DNA of 64,000 nucleotides, from NCBI GenBank assembly GCA_018136815.1, contig CM030933.1:372001-436000 (forward strand). The letters run 5' to 3'. Below the pieces are notes generated by a model. That model was not told the origin of the DNA. It did no database searches and saw only the letters and a program-made list of their open reading frames with translations. Each line of letters starts with the position of its first letter. Within the stretch, counting starts at the first letter, position 1. A program made the translations under genes and the position numbers. Of the stretch, positions 22,568 through 32,481 are shown piece after piece. The DNA comes from Isochrysis galbana (lineage: Eukaryota; Haptophyta; Isochrysidales; Isochrysidaceae).

Positions 22568-23377
22568 ATGGAGCGCGCGCCGCCTCCCGCCCTCGCTGCC
22601 GCCGCCCTCGCCGCCATGGACGAAGCATTCATGGACACGCCAATGTCGCCGAAGCGACCACGCCAAGACGACCCGCCCGATCAGGTGGGCACAGGAGCCA
22701 GCGGGCCGCGCCCGTCCACCCCCGAGAACAGAGACACAACAGCCTGCATGCTGGCAGCAGCCAGCATGCAGCACACCCACATCACCCCACACAGCCACCC
22801 CAGCCACACCACACAAGAGGGACGATCCAACAGGGAAGGCCTCCGGGCCTGGCCCCTACACAGCCGCGGTACCGCCCTCGTGCTCCGGCACGAGGGGCTG
22901 GCCCGGCACCATCATAGACAAGACCCCCATGGGGGTATGCTGACAAAGGTCAAGAACACTGAACAGCTGTGGGCCCCCATCAAGGGGGACAGAGATAACA
23001 GAGAAGACGACACCGGAGAGGCACTCTACAGAGACGACGAAGGACGGGCAGAAGGCCGCGTCTCGGACGCCAGGGCGACGAACACGACACTGGCCTCAGA
23101 GGTCCACCACAACAAACACCAACGCGAAACTAGGCCAACACAAAATACACCCCACTCAAAATCCTTGAGAGGAAGCGGTAGCGCTGAAGGCACACTGAGC
23201 CCATTGGGCCCTAGAGAAACACGTCCAAACGAAAGAGCATGCCCTATAGTAGCGAAGAATGCGCGCAATACCTCAGAAACAACGATACGTGTATACAATT
23301 TCAGGGAGAATATATCCCAAGAGACAAATTCTTGGAAACATGGGACACACTGGTTAGACACGCCACGGAGACATTGA
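22568..23377 (+). CDS. Element B N-terminal ORF
   Basis: 269 residues from the ATG directly after the 5' hairpin. It starts MERAPPPALAAAAL, matching the MERA start of element A, and includes MSPKRPRQDDPP, a basic stretch in the same place as A's. The rest is polar and low-complexity. It overlaps the start of the downstream zinc-knuckle frame (23239) in a different frame, so the two parts are either separate ORFs or were joined by a frameshift. It is probably the nucleic-acid-binding N-terminal part of the element protein. Confidence 0.5.
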   Translation: MERAPPPALAAAALAAMDEAFMDTPMSPKRPRQDDPPDQVGTGASGPRPSTPENRDTTACMLAAASMQHTHITPHSHPSHTTQEGRSNREGLRAWPLHSRGTALVLRHEGLARHHHRQDPHGGMLTKVKNTEQLWAPIKGDRDNREDDTGEALYRDDEGRAEGRVSDARATNTTLASEVHHNKHQRETRPTQNTPHSKSLRGSGSAEGTLSPLGPRETRPNERACPIVAKNARNTSETTIRVYNFRENISQETNSWKHGTHWLDTPRRH

Positions 23378-25329
23378 CGACGGCAGAAAGCGCGTCCGAA
23401 ACGGAAAGCGCACCTCTACGGCGCGATATAACCGGCAACCATCACGACCCGGAGGAACCACAGCCCGAACTACGAATCACGTTAGACGGGGAATACTACG
23501 CGAACCTCAAGGGAACGTGGTATGAGGCGGAGCTCTCATACCTAGGCACACCTATAATCGGGAATAGACTACACGCCGCACCCACAATCCTAGACATATC
23601 CCCACCGGCGAGATGGGGGGAAGGATACAAAACCAACAAAAGACTGGAATACCCGCTAGCGGACGAGTACACGCTAGACGGCAAAACGCCGCTAGACAGC
23701 ACCGGAGTAGAACATCTAACCGAGGTACTTCAGTGTAATAATAATAAAACATCTGAAGATTCGGGCTACTCACGCTAGCTATACAGTCCACGTACTCATG
23801 GTACTCACTCACGACATCGCCTATACCCCAGTTTACTCACTCCCTTACACTACCCCCTTCATTCCTTTGTCTTTGGTATCGGGGGGGGGGGCCGCGTGCA
23901 CTACAACGGGCCAAGTGCAGGGGGTGGGCTGGGGCAGACCTGCTGGTGTGGTGTTCCTGTGGCAAAACAAACGTAAACGCCTGTTGCATGTGACACTTCG
24001 TGCCCCTGGGAGGTCTTGGCCCCCTCTTCTCGCGTCTTTTTCAAGTATCTCCGCGTTTTCGCGGCATTCGTGTGTCGCTCGGGGTGTCGGCCTGTAAACA
24101 TACCGTAAACAGGCGTGAGTCTTACCTTTTCTTGGGTCAGATCGCGTCGTTTTTTTTGTCGTTCTTTTCTCGCGGTTCTCTTCGTTCTCTTACGGGCGTG
24201 CGATGCCTGCGCGCGCCATGGCACCCCTCTGAGGGGACCCTCGGGTCCCCCCAGAGGGCCAGCTGGGCCAGCTCAGGGGGCAGTGGAGGCTGGGGTTGGG
24301 CCCCTGGCCTCTCCTGCCTCTCCCTCGCTGGCCTCGCTGGTCCTGGGTGCCCTCCTGGCGGCTCAGGTGGTCTGTGGCTCAGTGGTGGAGTGGGGGGTCA
24401 GTACGATCAGGGGCCAGTGCAGGCGAATGCGTGCGGCGCGCGATGCGCGCTCGGCGAGGGTCTGTGCCAGAGTGATGTCAGCTCAGCCCCTGCCAGCAGG
24501 CAGGGGCTGAGGTTGAGTGTGCAGGCCCACCCAGGGGGTGTCTGCGATGGAGGAGGGGGGGCACGGGGACCCCATGACCCTATCAGTTTTACTGATAGTT
24601 GAGGCACTTCAGTGTAAAGATCGCAAACGCAAACGCCTCACGGGGCCGGCCAAGTGGGAGGAAAAACTCCAAATACCCGGGGATACATGGGCGCACCTGG
24701 CGAGACTATACACCACGCCAATGGTAACGGCGAGGGACATGCACCTACACTTCAAACATATCACACACAGGCGAGTGGGCACGTATAACCGCTTTCCAGA
24801 TAGAGCCAACACGTGCCGCATATGTGGGGAAACGGATGAATCCTCGACGCACCTAGGCGAGTGCCCCGGGATAACAAACATCCTAGGTGAACTGAATAAA
24901 ATCGCACGGTTCACACCCGGATTAGAAAGAAGCAGAGAAGAAACCATTGTAGACAACCTATTCATCTACCCAAAAGGAGACGCCCCGAAAGTGATATGCG
25001 TACTATACCTATTAGCGTGGAGATATGTACTCACGGACTTCTATAGGATACACTACGACGGCATAAAATTCTCGGAAGAATCAATACTAATAAGAACAAT
25101 AGAGAGATACACCATACTAAGTAAAGCACTCCTCTTCGCACAAGAAACCGACTCGGCGAGAACCGCCCAAGCGGGCATGGGAAGACAGCCTAAGAAAAGG
25201 ATAGACATAAATGACTTGAGACCCGTTTTCAACAGGAACGACAAAGGCGGTCTTAAACCCAGCGCGGAGCTAGTGGAACTAGCCTCCAAGCTGGGGATCG
25301 CACACGCTGTCGGGGGGACCACGGAATAA
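23239..25329 (+). pseudogene. Element B zinc-knuckle ORF, interrupted in frame by element C
   Basis: The frame from 23239 reads to GAGGTACTTCAGTGT (23722-23736), then element C intervenes. It resumes at GAGGCACTTCAGTGT (24601-24615) in the same frame and ends at 25329. Removing C plus one target copy (879 bp, a multiple of three) gives about 404 residues. Conserved points with element A: an aromatic-rich first half ending in a KW-E segment, MHLHFKHITHRR, a CCHC knuckle TCRICGETDESSTHLGEC, and LAWRYVLTDFYRIHY. No reverse transcriptase motif is seen. Confidence 0.7.
23739..24600 (-). mobile_element. Element C: non-coding short retroelement nested in B
   Basis: The 17-bp duplication GAGGTACTTCAGTGTAA (23722-23738) versus GAGGCACTTCAGTGTAA (24601-24617) differs at one base. 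Sense is minus: the 5' hairpin CTATCAGT-AAA-ACTGATAG (24581-24599) is followed by GGTCATGGGG, the CAGCCCCTGCC/GGCAGGGGCTG stem at 24484-24509, and the shared core near 24280. The 3' end reads CCCGAATCTTCAGATGTTTT and then (ATT)n at 23739-23772. So it combines the short-element core with the 3' end of the LINE-like class. Confidence 0.85.
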
Positions 25330-26898
25330 GGGAACAAAGGCATCTGAAACATCGATACACCTACCAAAGTCGCTGATAAAAATAATGGAACCTAGATATA
25401 AACCAAACAAGCAAAAAGCGACCTGACGGACACACACGACAACAAAGACAATTCCAAAAGGCCTGCCCGGACCCCACACTCTAAACCAGGCCTCAGGTAG
25501 CGCACCGAGGCCGGACCCCGGAAACCGAAGAAAAAGGAAAGAAGGGGGGCAGGGGAAGAGGTGGAGGGAGGGATGATAAGGGCGGTGTAGATAGCGAAGG
25601 GGAGTCCCGTAACCAGTAGGTGTGCAGCCCCGAATCTTCAGAAGGTTTTTTTTTAGCTGAGATACTTGTTTCCATTTCCCGGAGAGGTCCGGCAGTCGTT
25701 TTTCCCACCTCAATGTGGATTTTTGCTTCTTCGTTTTCCTCGTTGCGAGAAACGCTTTGGTCAGCGCCTTGACGTTAACATCCTCTAGGGTTTTATTCGC
25801 GCCTTTAAACGTGTATTCTTGTGGTATCGGGTACGCCGTCGTCTCGGCCGGACCGTCGTACGCTCGGCCCCATTTCAATGGGATGTATAATTCGTCTGGT
25901 GATGGCTGCGGGTTGGCTCTTTCATGAATATGGGGTTCTCCCATCACATTAAGCTTGACTACGTGATAGTCGCCCCTCCGGCGCAGGTAATACTTGTGTT
26001 CTTTGTCCACCAGGATGTCTCCTAGGTCATGCCCGTCCGGGTCTTCTTGAGGGGCTAACTCATGTTCTCCCGGAGTGAGGGGAGGAGACACCGCTTTCTT
26101 CCTAAGAAGGTTCATATATTCATTGGTGGCGGCCTTGAATTGCTCGTGTGCGTCGTCATCGACATAAAAAATCCAAGGCCCTTTGCGGCCTTTGTCCATC
26201 CCATCCGGGGTAGCGTCCAAGCCTTCTAGCTTGGAAAGAAGGAACTTCATGTAGGTTGCCATGTCCTCCCTCTTGATGTCCTTCTTGTCGTCGGCTAGCT
26301 GCGCTAGCTGAATGTAAAAAGGAGTGTCCTCCGGTTCTTCTTCCTAGACATGAGAAATGGAGCCACTGTGCGAGGATGGTGAGAGAGGGCGGTGGGGGTG
26401 TGTGAGGGAGTCTGGGTGTTCGATTCGTCTGGTTTTAGTGGCCGCTGGTCTCGCTCTGTGTGGCCAGAGTGGCATGTATTCATGTCGTAAGATAATGTCT
26501 GTCAAGAAGTTGTGCCCATGAGGGCCACCCGGCCATGGGCCGCGCCGCCGAGGCGGCGCGACCCTGGCCAGGGTGAAAGGGGCCTCTGCCATAAGGCATG
26601 CCCAATGGAGTGACGGTCTTGTCCGCCTGAAGCAGTCTCCCTGTGGCTTGCAGTCTGCTGCCTCCCATGTGGGAGAGCAGCATGGCTGCTGTGGGTGATG
26701 TGGCCGGGGCCACGGGCCGTGTGGCGCGACCTGGGTCGCACGCACCTTGTCGGCCTCCGAGGGTGGACGCGGCCGCTTCGCCAGCGACTGGTCCGTGAGG
26801 GCAGGGGGGCCGCACTCGCTCGGCAGGTGGCCGGGTGGCCCGAAGGAGAGGAGGGGCTCGGCGGCGCGCTCCATCGCAACCAACTATAAAGTTAGTTG

Positions 26899-27268
26899 AG
26901 GGGTAGAGGGTTAAGAAGTGGCGAGTGAAGGTCGCGTGCGCGGCGAGAAAATTTATACTACTATTACTACTAAGAAGAAAAAAGTAACAAGTATGAAGTA
27001 TGACGACAAACGTCTTACCAGCGACGGTGGCCGGCAAGCAAGTTGCAAGCTGGGGGGGGGAAGACAAAAAGAAACACTACTACTAGTAGAGCGAAAGTGC
27101 GATGCATGCCAAATGCCAAATCATTGTGGCGCGTCTGCACAATACGTCCAATGCACAATCATTAGGCCGCCAGTTCAGCATCCCCATAGGTGTGGAGAGA
27201 TCGAGCCTTCACTACTCGTCGAGGCAAATAGACCAGTCGCATAATACAACCACGCGGCCCCGCCGCCC
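26899..27268. other. Intergenic, possible retroelement 3' end
   Basis: GTCGCGTGCGCGGCGAG followed by an AT-rich run of CTA/TTA triplets (26932-26980) resembles the class-2 3' end on the plus strand, with no matching body upstream. Otherwise this is the downstream region of the OPR-RAP gene. Confidence 0.35.
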
Positions 27269-30200
27269 TCACAACACGGGGCGAACACCCATGGACGGGG
27301 GGTCGGTAGACTCGGCTGGCTGCTCCGCCAAGGCGCCCGCATCGGGAGGCGCAAGGCACGGGTCAGCCTCGCCATCATCTACGTATGATGGCAAGTCGTC
27401 CTCATCCCAGCCTCGGGCCCGATCCCACTCCCAGGCAGGATCGTCGTCGCGTCTTAGCGAAGTGCAATCGATGGCGACCCATCCGTCACCGGATGCATGG
27501 GTTCGTAGGCCGGTCGCCTCATCTAGAAGAGATGCCAAATAAGAGCACTCAGCGGCCCGTTGCTCGAAACGGTCATCGGTGCCATTGCGCACGGCCTCCC
27601 AATCGAAATACGGCACCGCAACGATGCACCAACCAAAGCGGCGCAGCTGGCGCCGCTTGAGCATAGTTGAACCCGTTGGACGTCCATCGCCGAGGAAGTG
27701 GGATGGGCCATCAACCTCGACCCCGACGCGCACGCCACCCCACTCTACGGCGAGGTCAAGCGAATATCCCTCTGCGTTGCGGACCTCCTCGGCAACAGAG
27801 AGGCCAAGCGACTCCAGTGCGTACCGAACTGTTGTCTGCATGCGTGAAGGGCAGAGCTTAGACGACGAGAAGGCAAGCTTTGCGCGATGCTGCAAAGACT
27901 CCGGCAGTCCCGGCCAATCACAGCCTATACGTTCATCCTCGCAATCTGCGAAGCTGCTGTTGGCACTCCCGCTGCGCCCTTCCTTGGACGCGCCGTCCTT
28001 TGCAGCTAGCCGGCTTGTGGCCATGACCTCCTCTCGCCACAGCGACCACTGATGTAGTTGGCAAAGCTGCTTGTTATTCCAATCGACTTCGGAGCATACC
28101 GCAATGAAATCTGAATTTGTCCCAAAGAGCGTATGGCTTCGCACATCCGACACTGCAAATGCCCAGGCCGTGTTGGCTAGCTCTTGCGCATTACACGACC
28201 GAAGTCGCGATGCAACCTCGTCACCAAGAGGCAGGAAGAGGCTCTCATCGCACCGCGCCAAAGATGCATACGACCAAGCGAGATTTGCGAGGCCCTGCCA
28301 CATAGGATATCGGACGGTAAAGAAGTGAAGGTTTCACCGGAGCGTTGCAACGCCAGAGTAGGGGAATGTGTAGCGGCTTACCTGGCACGAAAAGCTCCCG
28401 AGGTTGGCAGCAGCTCGGGCAGCGATGGCGTCGAAGAGCGGGCCGTCTACAAAGCCGGCCGTGGCATATGCCCAAGCTGTGACAGCCAGCTCCTTCGCCT
28501 TCAGCGAGTGCAAGCGAGACTGGGCGAGCAAACAAGGAAATTTATGATGATTTGGTGAAGATAGCAAGGCAAAATCTCGTACAGCCAAAATGCAAGCACA
28601 GGGAGGAAGGAGATGCTGTGGTGGGGTAGGGGTGGAGGTGGGGGGGGGCAAGACACGGCAACTACATCCTGAGTAGAGTCGCGCAACAGGATGGCCGGAA
28701 GGGCACGGCTGACTTGTGGATGGGGCGGGAATCGGGAATGGTGCCCTAGGTATGTATTCCGAACGAGGGTTGGCGTTGCATCCGCGTCATCAGGCCAAAT
28801 TAAGCGATTTCACACCTGTAGCTCAATTGACAGGGGCCCAAAGAGCTCGTCTGCATGCCCTGCCGTCGCGAAAGCCCAAGCCACGTTTGCCAACCCTTGA
28901 GGAGAGAGGTCAGGTAGTCGGCCGAGAGTAGCTTTCCCTAGAGCGTTGAACGCCGCGGGATGGGACTCGCCAGAAGTGGCGAACGCCCAGGCTACGTTGG
29001 CGAGGCCTTGAGCTGTGAGCTCACTGGCACGGCCCCCCTCCGATATCTCGTGCGCAAGCGCTGTGAAGTACCCTCGGTAGCGAGAAACGGGGGGGGAGCA
29101 GCTATCCCCTGACCTACCGCCAACAGCAACATCCCCACGGGGTTCAGAGTCTCCGCCAGTGCTGCTTGTCGTCGTGACGTCACCCGCTTTTGAGCTCACG
29201 GCCGCGGAGATCGGTGACTGGTGCAGAAGAATTGCGAGAGCCCATGCTAGGTTGGCTAGGCCCTGAGGTGCGAAGTGCTGGATGCGTCGTTCGGCCTCAA
29301 AAGCGATTGTCGAGAAGAGCAATGGATGATCGACCCCTGTCGTCGCATAAGCCCAGGCAAGGTTGGCAATCTCCTGCTCCTTAAACTGCTCAAGGCGGGG
29401 GACGCACGTAGCGGCAAGAGCCTCGAATAGCTCTGGCGCAGCGTGGCCAGCGGTGGCAAATGCCCAAGCGAAGTTGGCCAGCTCTTGTGTGCTCATCCCG
29501 CCTAACCTAGGCGGCACCTCCCGGGCTAATGCACGGAAGAGCTCCTCGTCTGCGCATCCCGCTTTGGCAAAGGCCCAGGCCATGTTGGCCAGCCCTTGAC
29601 CTTGAAAGTCTCCGAGTCTCCCGCGTGCTTCGAGCGCCACTGCGGCGAAAAGTTCAGGAGAAGAGTGCCCTGCGGTCGCCATTCCCCAAACTAGATTTGC
29701 GAGACCTTGTGTCTGAAAGGATGAAATCCGACCGGTCGCCGAGCTGGCCAGCGCATCCAGAAGGCGGGGCGACTCATACCCGGCCGTCGCAAATGCCCAG
29801 ACTGTGATTGCCAAACCTTGCGAGGTGCAATCATCCGCGCGGCGTTCTAGTACACTGGCGATGGCCGAGAAAAGGGCAGGCGACTCGTGGCCTGCCGTTG
29901 CAAACGCCCACGCCAGATTTACTAGGCCCTACCAAAAGCGCAGGATGAAAAATGTAATCGTCGAGGGTAGCTGCGCTCGCAAACTGGAACGGGGCGACTT
30001 TGGCCAATAGCATGGCGTAGCAAAGAGCTAAGAGCTACAGTACACCAAAGTGAGCTACAGTGCCTGCGCCCCCCCGACCACGGCTCAGCCGCCAAGAAAG
30101 CTCGGATTTGGCCTATGGCTCTTAATACAATAAGGGTGTGGGGGGCAACGCCTTGGACCAAGCTGAAGCAGTAGGATTGCTACCTGTGTGTTGTTGAATT

Positions 30201-30867
30201 TGGACACGTTGACCACTACCTCATTGGCAATGTCGTCGAAGAGTGCCCGCGCCGAGTAGCCGGCGGTTGCATACGCCCAAGCTAAATTTGTCAGCCCCTG
30301 TGGCGCGAACTCATGGAGCCGCGCCCGGGTTTCGACTTCAATCATGGCGAATAGTGGTGAAGAGGAGTATCCGCACGTAGCAAAGGCCCACGCGAGATTC
30401 GCCAGATTTTGCGGCTGAAAAACATCCTCGTGCTCCCGTGCACACTTCGATATGCCCTCCCATACGTCGGACCACGGGGGTCTGCCGTGGATGCGTGCAC
30501 TAGCCAGTCCGTGAGCTGTGTTACAGAGCGAGCGAGCGCCGAGCTGCGGCAGCATCACGAGCGTCTGCTCGCGAACGGGGACCATGGCCTCGGCATTAGA
30601 GCGGAGCCATCCCTGCTCTGCCCGGGAGAAACGGACCAACTTGCCAAGCCGGTTCCAAAACGCCGAGATGTGCAGGGTGTTGAAGTCGGCCCTGTGTTCA
30701 CTCCAGAGCGCAAGCAGCGCCGCGCTCGAATTGGCCTTGGTGATCTCGCCAGTGAGCTGTCTGGGCTCCAACGTGACCATGCGGATGATGGGGAGCTGCC
30801 CCCTCGTCGCGATCCGCGCGCCCAGCAGCGCGCCCACACTGAGGAGCTCGAGCAGCAGCATGCCCAT
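27269..30867 (-). CDS. OPR-RAP organellar RNA-binding protein, four exons
   Basis: Exons (minus): 30184-30867, 28816-29928, 28382-28519, 27269-28294. All introns are GT-AG and phase 0 (29929-30183, 28520-28815, 28295-28381), giving about 986 residues. The ATG at 30867 starts a hydrophobic and then basic N-terminus that could be a plastid or mitochondrial targeting sequence. About fifteen 37-residue helical repeats of type QGLANLAWAFATAGHxSPELF follow. The C-terminal part carries a RAP domain (LDLAVEWGGVRVGVEVDGPS, then HFLGDGRPTGSTMLKRRQL and GWCIVAVPYFDW), a restriction-endonuclease-like fold. Such proteins bind organelle transcripts and act in splicing, stability or translation. The RNA target cannot be told. 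An acidic tail after the RAP domain ends GVRPVL. Confidence 0.82.
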
Positions 30868-31134
30868 TGCGCCGTGCCGAGGTGCAGGCGCGAGGGCGAG
30901 GCAGCTAGTGCTAGAGAGCGTGCGATGGGAGGAACGGCGGGCAGCTGTGCAGCACGGGGGTCCGAGCGGTGGAGGGCGGGAGGCGGTGGAGGCAGTGGAG
31001 GCGGGAGGCGCGCGAGGGGCTCGCGCTCTCCACGGGGGAAGCAGCGAGCGCCGCGCCAAGCGGGTCGTCGCCCCCCTCTCTATCTCTAGAGCCCCCTACT
31101 TTACTTTTCTCTCTCTACTCTCTACTCTAGAGCT

Positions 31135-32008
31135 CACTAAGTTTATACTTAGTTCGCCCATGGGGGGGCACGAGCCCCCCTCTCTCTCCACTCCTCCCCT
31201 GCCATGGGGGAGGAACCACCCACTCTCCTGGCACGCCTGATGGCTTGCCAGGAGCACACTGCCATGCTGACCCATTCCTCTCCCCACAGGCACGCCTGAC
31301 TCGCCCGCCCTGGCCTGTCGTGGCCAGCCCATCCCTCTGACCAGCCCCTCCTCCCCCTGGGCCCCCCTGTTCAGGACCCCCCAGCCAGCTCCAGTCGACC
31401 CGCAGGGGCTCGGAGCGCCAGCGAGGGAGAGGCAGGAGGGGCCAGGGCCATGCCCCAGCCTCACCTGCCCCCTGAGCTGCGCTCCCAGGCCCCTGCTGGC
31501 CACCTGGGGACCTGAAGAGGGGCCGCAGGCGCGCGCCATGGGCCCCCGCCGCAGGGAAGAGAGGAGGAAAAGGGAAGAGGGAGGGGAGGGGGGAGCGGCA
31601 GCTCTCCCCTCCGGCAGAAACGTGTCTTCTCGCCCCGTTTGGGTAAGAGAAGACGGGGGCGCCAGAGCCAGGAGGGAAGGGCCGCGGCTCGCCGCGGCCA
31701 CTCGCTCTAGCGAGGGAGATTAGCGCTTCTGGGCTCCTATCTCACGAGTGCCCCCCCCCCCCCGCGTTGCTTTTACCCGAAAGGGGTTTTCCCCCAGCGT
31801 GGACTCGAGGAGAGGACGCGCTGGGGTGCGCGGGGTCGGTGCGTGCACTGGGGGGAGGACAAATATCGAGGGGAGGGGGCAGTGCCCCCACCCCCCGGTA
31901 TCACTCGGACACCTGGCCCGTCAGGCATGGCGGGATTCCGGGACTGAGACGTTATGTCCAATTAGCTAGTGGGGTTGGCTAGGATATAACATTGATTATT
32001 ATTATTAA
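31135..32008 (+). mobile_element. Short retroelement (copy S4), 874 bp, 13-bp target-site duplication
   Basis: The duplication CTACTCTAGAGCT is at 31122-31134 and 32009-32021; it lies in a CTCTAGAG-rich tract, so its length is less certain. The 5' hairpin ACTAAGT-TTAT-ACTTAGT begins at 31136, followed by CGCCCATGG and the stem CTCCTGGCA/TGCCAGGAG at 31220-31249. The rest closely matches S3, including the 3' end GGATATAACATTGATTATT. It sits about 270 bp upstream of the OPR-RAP start, possibly in its promoter region. Confidence 0.82.
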
Positions 32009-32021
32009 CTACTCTAGAGCT

Positions 32022-32481
32022 AGTCTCTTCTACTCTAGAGCTCTAGAGCTAGCTCTAGAGTAGAGTAGAGCTCTAGAGCAGAGCAGAGTAGAGTAGGTCT
32101 AGAGACGCTGAAATCGTTAGAAATTGTAGTATTGTAGTCTTGTAGAAGGGTCACCAAGGCGTTCACTCAAGGACTCAACCAGGACAACAAGAAAACTCTG
32201 ACTCTGCCCGAAATCTTACACTCCCAGTACAAAAAGTAAAAATCTCTAATGTATCAGAGTATTTCCCTATTCGCACTTATGATTCATGATTCATATGCTG
32301 TAAAGTAGAGTACACGTATCGCGTGCGCCGTCCGGTCTACATTTAAAAGAGGAGCTGGAGACGGGATCAAGAGCGAGAGCGAGAGCAAGAGCGAGAGCGC
32401 GAGCGAGGCTGGCGAGAGAAGAGGGGCATCGCGCTGTCCGCCTGGCCCCTCGCACGCGCCTCCGACGCCGTGGCGCCGCCG
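32022..32481. repeat. CTAGAG-type simple repeats and leader of the next gene
   Basis: 32022-32105 consists largely of permutations of CTCTAGAG/AGAGTA. 32364-32405 is GAGCGAGA-rich. No gene is seen before the ATG at 32482. Confidence 0.5.

Larger units (their letters stand above)
22542..25653 (+). mobile_element. Element B: RT-less LINE-like element inserted in A, interrupted by element C
   Basis: The 17-bp duplication TAGCTGAGATACTTGTT is at 22525-22541 and 25654-25670. The 5' hairpin CTATCAGT-AA-ACTGATAG (22546-22563) is followed by GGTCATGGAGCGCG. The 3' end is CCCCGAATCTTCAGAAGG with a T-run (25629-25653). Sense is opposite to A. Its own ORF is split by element C. Confidence 0.85.
21928..26874 (-). 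pseudogene. Element A ORF: zinc-knuckle protein without reverse transcriptase, one in-frame TAG, split by element B
   Basis: From the ATG at 26874 the frame runs to a TAG at 26344-26346 and continues in the same frame as EEEPEDTPFYIQLAQLADDK. It reaches VSQL at 25671, where element B interrupts. B plus one target copy is 3129 bp, a multiple of three, and the frame resumes at 22524 through MHFKHVLHRR to the end at 21928. Without B this is about 605 codons with one stop. The N-terminus carries SLAKRPRPP (possible nuclear signal). The C-terminus has a CCHC knuckle, C-x2-C-x8-H-x3-C (TCRFCGIAPESSTHIAAC), and LAWRYILTDFYNIQY, like the region after RT in plant-type LINE ORF2. No RT or endonuclease motif is present. 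It is not functional as it stands because of B. Confidence 0.65.
21617..26898 (-). mobile_element. Element A: RT-less LINE-like element, interrupted by element B
   Basis: Sense is minus. The 5' end has a hairpin CAACTA-ACTTTA-TAGTTG (26881-26898), followed by GTTGCGATGGAGCGCGCC, the start of its ORF. The 3' end shows CCGC-...-GCGG pairing and a T-run at about 21617-21645. The body is split by the 3.1-kb element B, whose 17-bp target duplication lies inside A's ORF. Target duplication of A itself was not found. Confidence 0.75.

Noticed and set aside
32022-32110. Regulatory array of TCTAGAG motifs
   Set aside because: Most simply explained as a simple-sequence tract adjoining the insertion site of S4, which also contains the motif in its target duplication.
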